A DNA stretch of 5,080 nucleotides, taken from assembly GCA_900317795.1 (NCBI GenBank), contig ONIF01000161.1, positions 1-5,080 on the forward strand. Reading direction: 5' to 3'. Every line of letters begins with the position of its first letter. Position 1 is the stretch's first letter. Under the pieces are notes generated by a model that saw only the letters and a program-made list of their open reading frames with translations, ran no database searches and was not told the DNA's origin. Below are positions 1 to 5,080 of this stretch, piece by piece. Origin of the DNA: an uncultured Eubacteriales bacterium. GTDB lineage: Bacteria; Bacillota; Clostridia; Oscillospirales; Acutalibacteraceae. The position numbers were made by a program, and so were the translations under genes.

Positions 1-1879
1 TTGTTACTTCTCTGATTTTGAGATTGTTTTCATTGGGGATAGCAGAGAAATTGAATCTTACAAAGAGGTCGGATTCATACATACCACGTTCCATATAGAA
101 CATTCTGAGGGTATGTGTCATATTTTGATTATAAGTACCGTCTGCATTGAAAGTTCCTTCTGCCATCACATCTTCCAGATTGACAGTGAGCTGTTTGGTG
201 ATATTCTTGGCAAGGTTGTCCATTCCGACATATATGCCTGTATTGCTGTTGTAACCGAGTTTTGTTGCGTCATTGGCATACGCTGTTTTTTCGGCAAAGT
301 CGATAAGACCTGTAGTATCTTTATGGTCACCGCCAAGGTCAAGCACAAGCTTGTCATCAATGAAAACCCACACGTCATCATCGCCCATAAATTCAAAAGT
401 GGCATCAACAGCACCTGTTCCATCTACGGTATCTACTTTTCCGTCTTTGCGGATTTTGAATTTGATGTCGAAATAAGTACCGAAACCAAGGTCGTTGTCC
501 TTACCGTTGTCACTGTCTTTGTCGTTGAACGGAAGATAAGATACGGTTCTTACATCTTTGGCTATTTGATTACCGTTATCATCTCTGATAAGAGTACCCT
601 GTGATTTGATTTGAGTATCTGTTTCTTTATACTTGCCTTTGCTCTGGTCAAAGTATAGGTTGTCTTTTCTGGAGTTGAATTGATAATAGACAGCTTTGCC
701 TGTAGCATCGTCATCACCGTGAACTTTATCTGCATCAATTTTTACTTCGTAAAACGGAAAATCAACATCATTCCAATATTTTACCAGGTTGGAATGAGAA
801 TTTGCCCATTCTTCATTGAAATACGGCATTTTGATTCCGTTCTGAGTAATTGTTCCGTCAGTAAGGGTATCATCAACAAGTCCCTGAACAGCACCGTCAT
901 AGTTTCTCCTAAAAGACATATTTGCTTGCCAATAAAAATTCTTGTAAAAGTTAGAATTTACATTGGTGTCTTTACCTTCAAGAGTTCGGTCACCTTTATT
1001 ATCAGCACCATAGTTATATGAGATATCTTGACCAAAGCTGTCATCAAATCTCTTATTACCATCGGTATTACTAAGTCCTTCCGGTTGTTTATATTCTCTG
1101 TAAAAACAGCCGAAATACAGAGGCACGGACGTTTTATACAAATCTTCGGCAGCTCCCGTATCATTCAATGATTTGTCATAATAGTAATATGTTCTGCCTT
1201 TCACAAGGTTCTTGTAAATATCGTCTGTCTGCCAGAGAACATTACTGCTGTTTCGGCCGGAAATGATAAGACCGGTGGGGCTGAAACCAATGTCGTCGTA
1301 CTTGACCGTATATACATATTCTCCTTTTGAAGAATCATAATTCATGGCAGCTCCGTCCCAAATGTTATTTTTGGAGCCGTTGAACAGATATACCTTTACA
1401 TTTTTGTCACCGGTCATTGTGCTTTTAAATCTTATGGTAAGGTTTTCTGATGCCGATGAATACAAAGCCTTGTAATTCATTGTACTTTCAATGGCTTTGT
1501 TCAAGTTTACATAGGGATCGGCATAACCTTTTGCAATGGAATCATGTCCGCTGTCTGCGATATAATTGTAAAGGCTTGAATTGACAGGAAGAATATTGCC
1601 TGTATATGTATAGTCGAGGGTTCTGCCCTTGATATAATCGGTGTTGGGATCTTTGCCGTCAGTCATAGACACAACATCTTCTCTTGCTATGCTTTTGTCG
1701 GGCAAAGTAGCCTTACCGTCTTTATTGGTATGGCTGCTGAGAGATGTCTGTGTAGTTTGGGAAGTGATATAGCCGTCAGCCGCATTTGCAGTAATAGGTG
1801 CAGATGAAAGCAAAGTTGTAAAAGGTATTGCTGCCGCAGAGAGTACGGCAAGAATTTTTTTGCCGAGTGACTTATTCAT
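1..1879 (-). CDS. Fibro-slime (PA14-like) domain secreted protein, putative pilus-tip adhesin; C-terminus outside window
   Basis: A large secreted protein with 626 visible residues, open at the left edge. Start 1879 is chosen because AAAGGAG lies 9 bases upstream; an in-frame ATG at 1885 is only 3 bases from that site. A signal peptide with basic N-terminus, hydrophobic core and ANA cleavage site spans about 1-33. Residues about 137-225 resemble a CBM25/26 starch-binding module (VYLFNG, W-x-GAAM, WQTDD). Residues about 250-370 contain PLYFGCFY, WQAN, VQGLVDDTL and MPYFNEEW, which I recall as conserved in clostridial fibro-slime proteins. The fibro-slime core spans about 463-612: LGFGTYF, GDDDVWVFIDDKLVLDLGG (499-517), GLIDF, then MFYMERGMYESDL. 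This Asp-rich core resembles PA14 lectin-like folds. Being last in a pilin-sortase operon, and by analogy with large ancillary pilins, it is probably the tip adhesin; further stalk domains and a C-terminal sorting signal would be expected beyond the edge. The tip role is inference. Confidence 0.92.
   Translation of the reverse strand, partial: MNKSLGKKILAVLSAAAIPFTTLLSSAPITANAADGYITSQTTQTSLSSHTNKDGKATLPDKSIAREDVVSMTDGKDPNTDYIKGRTLDYTYTGNILPVNSSLYNYIADSGHDSIAKGYADPYVNLNKAIESTMNYKALYSSASENLTIRFKSTMTGDKNVKVYLFNGSKNNIWDGAAMNYDSSKGEYVYTVKYDDIGFSPTGLIISGRNSSNVLWQTDDIYKNLVKGRTYYYYDKSLNDTGAAEDLYKTSVPLYFGCFYREYKQPEGLSNTDGNKRFDDSFGQDISYNYGADNKGDRTLEGKDTNVNSNFYKNFYWQANMSFRRNYDGAVQGLVDDTLTDGTITQNGIKMPYFNEEWANSHSNLVKYWNDVDFPFYEVKIDADKVHGDDDATGKAVYYQFNSRKDNLYFDQSKGKYKETDTQIKSQGTLIRDDNGNQIAKDVRTVSYLPFNDKDSDNGKDNDLGFGTYFDIKFKIRKDGKVDTVDGTGAVDATFEFMGDDDVWVFIDDKLVLDLGGDHKDTTGLIDFAEKTAYANDATKLGYNSNTGIYVGMDNLAKNITKQLTVNLEDVMAEGTFNADGTYNQNMTHTLRMFYMERGMYESDLFVRFNFSAIPNENNLKIREVT
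44..493 (-). other. Fibro-slime / PA14-like domain core
   Basis: Residues about 463-612 of the fibro-slime protein. The hallmark DDDVWVFID is at 356-382, followed by KLVLDLGGDH and GLIDF, and the domain closes with FYMERGMYESDL, the family's ERG/ERH-x-x-x-S strand. Members occur in Fibrobacter and in cell-surface proteins of Clostridia. Asp-rich PA14-like domains in known adhesins often bind glycans with calcium; whether this one does is unknown. Confidence 0.88.
1205..1471 (-). other. Possible carbohydrate-binding module (CBM25/26-like)
   Basis: Residues about 137-225 of the fibro-slime protein. The order of features resembles starch-binding CBM26: a strand with LTIRFKS, then VKVYLFNGS, a Trp followed by DGAAM, YVYTVKYDDIG, a strand LIISGRN, and WQTDD near the end. 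Aromatic residues sit at places expected for a sugar platform. This is pattern recognition by eye without a profile search, so the family assignment is tentative. Confidence 0.45.
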
Positions 1880-2735
1880 TTTCATCTGCTCCTTTCTTTT
1901 TATTAGTTAGTGCAAGCACGACTGCAAGTGAGGCAAAGCACACTCCGACAAGTGCAATAATCACTCTTGCAGAGCTGTCGCCCGTGAATACAGGGGGAAC
2001 CGAACTTTCGGGCTGAGAGCTTTGGGGGGTGGAACTTTCAGGTTTTGAGCTTTCGGGCTTTGAACTTTCGGGTTTTGACGGCTCAGAAGATTCCGGTCTG
2101 GAGTCATCGGAAGTTTGTTTTGAAACTTCGTCATGGCTGCCGGAAGAAACCTTTGTTTTAGGCTCCGAAAGCACATCATACTGCCACTCGTTTACTTCAT
2201 TGACACTCACGGCAAGAGGCACCGAAACCATATACGGTTCAAAGAGCTGATATTTTTTAGCCTCTCCGCTTGCGGAAAGCTCACGCACAAGATACATACC
2301 CTGTTCGAGGTCGTTAAATTGATATACACCGTTGCTGTCTGTAACACCCGTTGCAATAGGGGAGAGCGTTTCGGCTATGTCTGCAAATTTCTTTGCAAGT
2401 TCAACGGACTCGCTGAAAGATATGCCTTCAAAGGTTGTATCTTTATCATTTTTTATTTTGGCAAGTGAGGAGTATGTTTCGGAAACGGTGTAGTTGGCAG
2501 AGCCGTTTTCGGATTTAAGGTCGGCAATCTTATAAATGCCTATTTCAGCACCTTCTATTGCTGTATCTACACCAAGCTTTTGCACATAGAAATATACTGT
2601 GAGACTTTTATTTTGATTCTCGTCTATATCGGGGACAAGGTTGTTGTCAAGAGCAAAAATACCTACAGGTTCGGTCATAACCAAAAGCATTGCCGTAAAC
2701 AGTGAAACTAATAATGACATAAATTTTAATTTCAT
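1872..2735 (-). CDS. Small basal-type pilin with Pro/Ser-rich stalk and atypical sorting signal
   Basis: A secreted, cell-wall-anchored pilin of 287 residues. The start at 2735 is preferred over the longer open frame (to 2837) because it begins a clear signal peptide (about 1-28), has an AAAGGCGG site 6 bases upstream and makes an ATGA overlap with the sortase stop. Residues about 45-195 form one pilin D1-like/SpaA-type domain: VYFYVQKLG, GAEIGIYKI, ATGVTDSNGVYQF, LEQGMYLVREL, and WQYDVLSEPK at 184-193. This last segment fits the pilin motif W-x-x-x-V-x-x-x-P-K, with Lys193 the candidate acceptor. Residues 212-246 are a PESS-type stalk, then PVFTGD (248-253), a hydrophobic helix (about 257-276) and NKKK. 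PVFTGD lacks the Leu and Pro of LPXTG. Known base pilins often carry a proline-rich C-terminal tail, so a basal anchor role is inferred; an alternative is a minor shaft or ancillary subunit. It overlaps the next gene by 8 bases. Confidence 0.9.
   Translation of the reverse strand: MKLKFMSLLVSLFTAMLLVMTEPVGIFALDNNLVPDIDENQNKSLTVYFYVQKLGVDTAIEGAEIGIYKIADLKSENGSANYTVSETYSSLAKIKNDKDTTFEGISFSESVELAKKFADIAETLSPIATGVTDSNGVYQFNDLEQGMYLVRELSASGEAKKYQLFEPYMVSVPLAVSVNEVNEWQYDVLSEPKTKVSSGSHDEVSKQTSDDSRPESSEPSKPESSKPESSKPESSTPQSSQPESSVPPVFTGDSSARVIIALVGVCFASLAVVLALTNKKKGADENE
1875..1994 (-). other. Atypical PVFTGD cell-wall sorting signal of the basal pilin
   Basis: Encodes PVFTGD (1977-1994), then a hydrophobic helix of about 20 residues and the tail TNKKKGADENE. 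The TG and the following acidic residue are kept, but the first two positions are Pro-Val instead of Leu-Pro. The layout (motif, helix, positive tail) still fits a sortase substrate. The changed motif could steer it to a different sortase encoded elsewhere. Confidence 0.8.
1889..1895 (-). promoter_or_regulatory. Ribosome binding site of the fibro-slime gene, inside the basal pilin
   Basis: AAAGGAG on the minus strand, 9 bases before the ATG at 1879-1877. It decides between that ATG and the in-frame ATG at 1885-1883, which is too close. The same bases encode the Lys-Lys-Gly of the basal pilin's cytoplasmic tail, so the two genes are probably translationally coupled. Confidence 0.8.
2004..2078 (-). 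repeat. 15-bp in-frame tandem repeat coding a PESS-type stalk
   Basis: Five units of 15 bases encode SKPES three times, then STPQS and SQPES (residues 220-244 of the basal pilin). A related imperfect unit, SRPES, sits just upstream at 2088-2102. The first three units are nearly identical at the DNA level and the last two have drifted. The repeat forms a low-complexity, extended spacer between the folded domain and the wall-anchor signal. Confidence 0.88.
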
Positions 2736-3604
2736 GCCGAACCGCCTTTCTTTGATTTGAATTTTAAAATAATTTTTCTTACTGCCGTAGAGATAACAAG
2801 AATAAGGATGAAAAGCATGAAGCCTGCGAAAACCCATACGGCAGGGTCTATAACAAGTTTGTGTTCTTCGGTAGTGACAAGACCTTTATCATCTACTTTT
2901 TCCTCGTCAAACTCCACACGCTTTCCCATTACGAGCAGTCTGTGAGTGTTTACCCCGTAAGGTTCGCACGTTACAAGAGTTGCAAGGTCCTCTCCGTCTT
3001 CTATCATCAGTTCATCGACATCGGTAGGCTCAATGACTTTTATTTTGTAAACTTCATAAGCCAGAATTTTATTGAGAATGTGCATATAAAATTTGTCTCC
3101 GATATTTATTTTGTCGAGGTCGGAGAAGAATTTCTGATTAGGCAGACCTCTGTGTCCTGTAAGAACGGTATGAGTTGTTTCACCGCCTGTGGGGAGGGAA
3201 CTGCCGTGTATATGACCTATACCGATACCGAGAGAAACTTCTGTAGAGTAGTGGTAAATGGGTTCTGTAAGACCTATTTTAGGTATCTCCACATAACCCA
3301 TTATACCGTTACCCATAAAATTCAGAAGTGTTTCATAATACGCATCGGGGTCATATTCCGCATCTGTAACAATATTCCTGTTTTGTGTAACAAGATACTT
3401 GTTATAGTCAGAGGCTTTTTTCATCAGTTCATCATATTCTTTTGTGTCTATCTGAACTGCTTTTTGATTATATTCTGTTATCAGCTGCATATCACGGTAT
3501 CTGTTCCACCTGTCGCTTATGACAGGGTAGAGCAGAAGTATCGTGCAGGCAATAAAACCAATAATGGAGAAAACAGAAATTAATCTGCGTATATGATTAT
3601 TCAC
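2732..3604 (-). CDS. srtC: Class C (pilin-polymerising) sortase
   Basis: Membrane-bound cysteine transpeptidase that cuts sorting signals between Thr and Gly and joins pilins to a lysine of the next subunit, acting on the outer face of the membrane. The protein has 290 residues, normal for the class. An N-terminal membrane segment spans about 9-29. The catalytic core begins around GYVEIPKIG (103-111) and contains His151 in LTGHRGLP, Cys213 in TLVTC and Arg222 in NTHRLLV. A second membrane helix at about 255-277 and a Lys-rich tail are typical of class C. The usual lid motif DPF/DPW is not evident; the only DP upstream of the core is Asp85-Pro86 followed by Asp87. The start is GTG (3604-3602): in-frame TAA-TAA-AGA precedes it, and the next Met (39) would delete the membrane anchor. 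The ribosome site is weak. The gene lies 6 bases after the pilin stop and overlaps the next gene by ATGA. Confidence 0.96.
   Translation of the reverse strand: MNNHIRRLISVFSIIGFIACTILLLYPVISDRWNRYRDMQLITEYNQKAVQIDTKEYDELMKKASDYNKYLVTQNRNIVTDAEYDPDAYYETLLNFMGNGIMGYVEIPKIGLTEPIYHYSTEVSLGIGIGHIHGSSLPTGGETTHTVLTGHRGLPNQKFFSDLDKINIGDKFYMHILNKILAYEVYKIKVIEPTDVDELMIEDGEDLATLVTCEPYGVNTHRLLVMGKRVEFDEEKVDDKGLVTTEEHKLVIDPAVWVFAGFMLFILILVISTAVRKIILKFKSKKGGSA
2742..2749 (-). promoter_or_regulatory. Ribosome binding site of the basal pilin, inside the sortase gene
   Basis: AAAGGCGG on the minus strand, 6 bases before the ATG at 2735-2733. It is a moderate match to AGGAGG and supports the start that gives a signal peptide. 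The bases also encode Lys-Gly-Gly near the sortase C-terminus, and the ATGA stop/start overlap favours re-initiation. Confidence 0.65.
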
Positions 3605-3610
3605 TCTTTA

Positions 3611-5080
3611 TTATTCAGCCTTTTTCTTTTTTTTGTTAGTGATATAGAGGGTAAGGAATCCAGCCATACCGAGAGCACCGCCGATTGTGATAGCGATAGT
3701 ACCTTCACCGCCTGTTGCAGGAAGTGCTGCAAGCTGAGTATCTACAATTTCAACAGGAGTTACAGTGGGAACAATCCTGTTTGTAACAGTGTCATCGGCA
3801 TTTACGACAGGAGCATTTGTGTAAGTTGCGGCACCACATGCCGTATAGGTCTTGCCGTTATCTGCACTGAGAGTAGTAGTAATGCTGTACTGTGTCATAA
3901 CGCCCTCTTCATTGAGAGTTGCTGCGATTTCTATTTTATAGATATTTGTGTTAAGGGTGTAAGTAGCGGGAGCTTTTGTTTCCTTCATGTAGTATGTGCC
4001 TGTGTCAAGACCTTTGAACTGGATATGACCGTTTGCATCGGAAGTAGCAGTTCTGACGGTTGTTGTCATAGCTTCATCACTGTAGAGGGCAAATTCCGCA
4101 CCTGCCAACTTTTTGGGGCTTCTCATAGTGCTTTTGCCGGCTGTATTGGTTGCGGTTTCAAAAGTTTCGCCTGCTTCGGTCACTTTGTTGAGTTCATAAG
4201 TTTCGGTATCGTTGTCGGGGCTGGAATCCTGAGCGTCAACGTCAGCATCTATACCGAAAGTATAGTGATAAGTTGTATCGGTTTTCTCTTTGTAGTTTTT
4301 AGCATTGGAAGGATCATTGCTGTATTTGAGGGTAGCGGTATTCTTATTTTCAGCATAATTCAGACCTGCTGTATTCATGAATACTGAATCGTATGTAATC
4401 TCAACAGATTTTTCAGCATTTTTACGGATAAACTCATCTGTAAATTCAATTTTGAAGTTTGTTGCATTACTTCCGCTTGAACCTGTAGTGCCTGAACCTG
4501 CAGCGATACCGTTATAGGTAAGGGTATAATCTGTCTCATTCAAAGCAACTTCCTTGCCGCCTACTTTAACGGAGATATTTTTTACGCCCTGGAAAGCTGA
4601 AGGATCAAGATTATCTTCGATAGTGTACATAACTGATGTATAGTCATCTGAATAGTAGGGGATAGTCATTTTGTCGAGTTTAAATTTGACGGTATCACCG
4701 AAAGCAACAGCGTCACCTTCCGTATTGTTCATGGAACTGTCAACGATAGACTTGTCAAATCCGCTTTCACTTGCCTTGAGGTAAGCGTCTGAATCGAAAG
4801 CAAATTTTGTTTTCATGTCAACAGAGTTGTTTCTGGGTTCTTTTACATTCCATGCAACGAGAGCGGGATTGTAAACAACAGCGTCGGCACCGCTTGCGAG
4901 AACGATATAAAGACCTGCTTCAACATTTGTAGCTTTGTAAGTATTTGTTCCGTTCTCTTTTGTCATTTTGATGGCAGTCAGATTTGCAGCATTGTCTCTA
5001 ATGTTCTTTGCAATAGTGATAACCTCTTCGGAAGTCGGCTGTTCGGGATTTGCGATTTTTGCATTCGTTGCATCACAGAG
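3611..5080 (-). CDS. Major (backbone) pilin, SpaA/D2 isopeptide type, LPATG-anchored; N-terminus outside window
   Basis: Secreted shaft subunit of a sortase-assembled pilus. The frame is open from the right edge to a TAA, giving 489 visible residues; the start codon and signal peptide are missing, probably some 50-110 residues judging by family size. Fragment residues 1 to about 100 are the end of an N-terminal D1 domain (GLYIV, then YNPALVAW). Residues about 105-262 match a fimbrial isopeptide-formation D2 domain: FDKSI with candidate Lys110, GDTVKF, IPYYSDDY, and an ENKNTATLKY strand carrying the candidate Asn245/Asn247. Residues about 295-425 are a SpaA/Cna-B domain with Lys299, GAEFALY, the E-box YYMKETKAP (Glu367) and a final TYTNAP strand (Asn422). 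The sorting signal is LPATG at 453-457, then a hydrophobic helix and KKKKKAE. It is first of the visible genes, 6 bases before the sortase. No good WxxxVxVYPK pilin motif is seen; lysines 80, 90 and 92 are candidate linkers. The isopeptide pairs are inferred from family patterns. Confidence 0.95.
   Translation of the reverse strand, partial: LCDATNAKIANPEQPTSEEVITIAKNIRDNAANLTAIKMTKENGTNTYKATNVEAGLYIVLASGADAVVYNPALVAWNVKEPRNNSVDMKTKFAFDSDAYLKASESGFDKSIVDSSMNNTEGDAVAFGDTVKFKLDKMTIPYYSDDYTSVMYTIEDNLDPSAFQGVKNISVKVGGKEVALNETDYTLTYNGIAAGSGTTGSSGSNATNFKIEFTDEFIRKNAEKSVEITYDSVFMNTAGLNYAENKNTATLKYSNDPSNAKNYKEKTDTTYHYTFGIDADVDAQDSSPDNDTETYELNKVTEAGETFETATNTAGKSTMRSPKKLAGAEFALYSDEAMTTTVRTATSDANGHIQFKGLDTGTYYMKETKAPATYTLNTNIYKIEIAATLNEEGVMTQYSITTTLSADNGKTYTACGAATYTNAPVVNADDTVTNRIVPTVTPVEIVDTQLAALPATGGEGTIAITIGGALGMAGFLTLYITNKKKKKAE
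3614..3724 (-). other. LPATG cell-wall sorting signal of the major pilin
   Basis: Encodes LPATG (3710-3724), a hydrophobic segment of about 22 residues starting near TIAITIGG, and a KKKKKAE tail. This is the canonical three-part signal cleaved by sortase between Thr and Gly. The Lys tail is encoded by A-rich codons with an uninterrupted run of eight A at 3634-3627. Confidence 0.95.

Noticed and set aside
113..604. A 163-codon plus-strand open frame at the left end, and a similar one at 680-1021
   Set aside because: Both lie opposite the fibro-slime coding frame, which runs without a stop for 626 codons and contains the family's hallmark motif.
1106..1108. Lone Cys258 (FGCFY) of the fibro-slime protein as a thioester-domain residue
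   Set aside because: The Cys-aromatic context is suggestive of pilus-tip thioester domains, but no convincing TQ-type partner motif is visible, and the surrounding segment looks like fibro-slime family sequence.
2736..2837. Longer start for the basal pilin (34 more residues)
   Set aside because: The extension is charged and aromatic, lies wholly inside the sortase gene, and would bury the signal peptide that begins at 2735.
2861..3583. A 240-codon plus-strand open frame opposite the sortase
   Set aside because: It is a shadow frame: aromatic- and Cys-rich with no recognisable motif, lying against a sortase with all catalytic residues.
3605..3610. A terminator or promoter between major pilin and sortase
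   Set aside because: Only 6 bases separate the genes, and the plus-strand T-run nearby is merely the complement of Lys codons; no inverted repeat is seen.
3593..4387. A 264-codon plus-strand open frame opposite the major pilin
   Set aside because: Its translation is Cys/Ser/Ile-rich without domain logic, it has no convincing ribosome site, and the opposite frame is an unmistakable pilin with D2, SpaA and LPATG parts.

Overview
The whole window is one stretch of a minus-strand operon encoding a sortase-assembled (covalent) pilus of a Gram-positive bacterium. All four genes read right to left: a major pilin cut by the right edge, a class C (pilin-polymerising) sortase, a small basal-type pilin, and a large secreted fibro-slime/PA14-like protein cut by the left edge. 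Type I-style signal peptides, an LPXTG-type sorting signal, TNKKK-ending cell-wall tails and a TLVTC sortase motif show a monoderm cell wall. The moderately low GC content and the fibro-slime protein variant suggest a Clostridia/Ruminococcaceae-like gut Firmicute. That placement is inference; no taxonomic marker gene is present.

Layout from right to left, in the direction of transcription: 5080-3611 major pilin (partial N-terminal D1 domain, D2 isopeptide domain, SpaA/Cna-B domain, LPATG anchor); 6 bases; 3604-2732 class C sortase with a GTG start; 4-base ATGA overlap; 2735-1872 basal pilin (one D1-like domain, Pro/Ser/Glu stalk, unusual PVFTGD anchor); 8-base overlap; 1879-1 fibro-slime protein (signal peptide, a region resembling a starch-binding module, then the DDDVWVFID domain). 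The last gene appears in full reading frame for 626 codons and leaves the window still open. No intergenic gap exceeds 6 bases, so no promoter or terminator lies inside the window; the operon promoter must lie beyond the right edge.

Working model: the sortase cleaves the LPATG of the major pilin and links subunits into a shaft. The small Pro-rich pilin receives the shaft through the lysine of its W-x-x-x-V-x-x-x-P-K motif and is then fixed to peptidoglycan. The large fibro-slime protein is the likely tip adhesin, possibly binding a polysaccharide. The tip and base roles are inferred from domain layout and from what is known of Gram-positive pili. The most interesting part is the tip candidate, which joins a CBM26-like region to a fibro-slime domain within a pilus operon.
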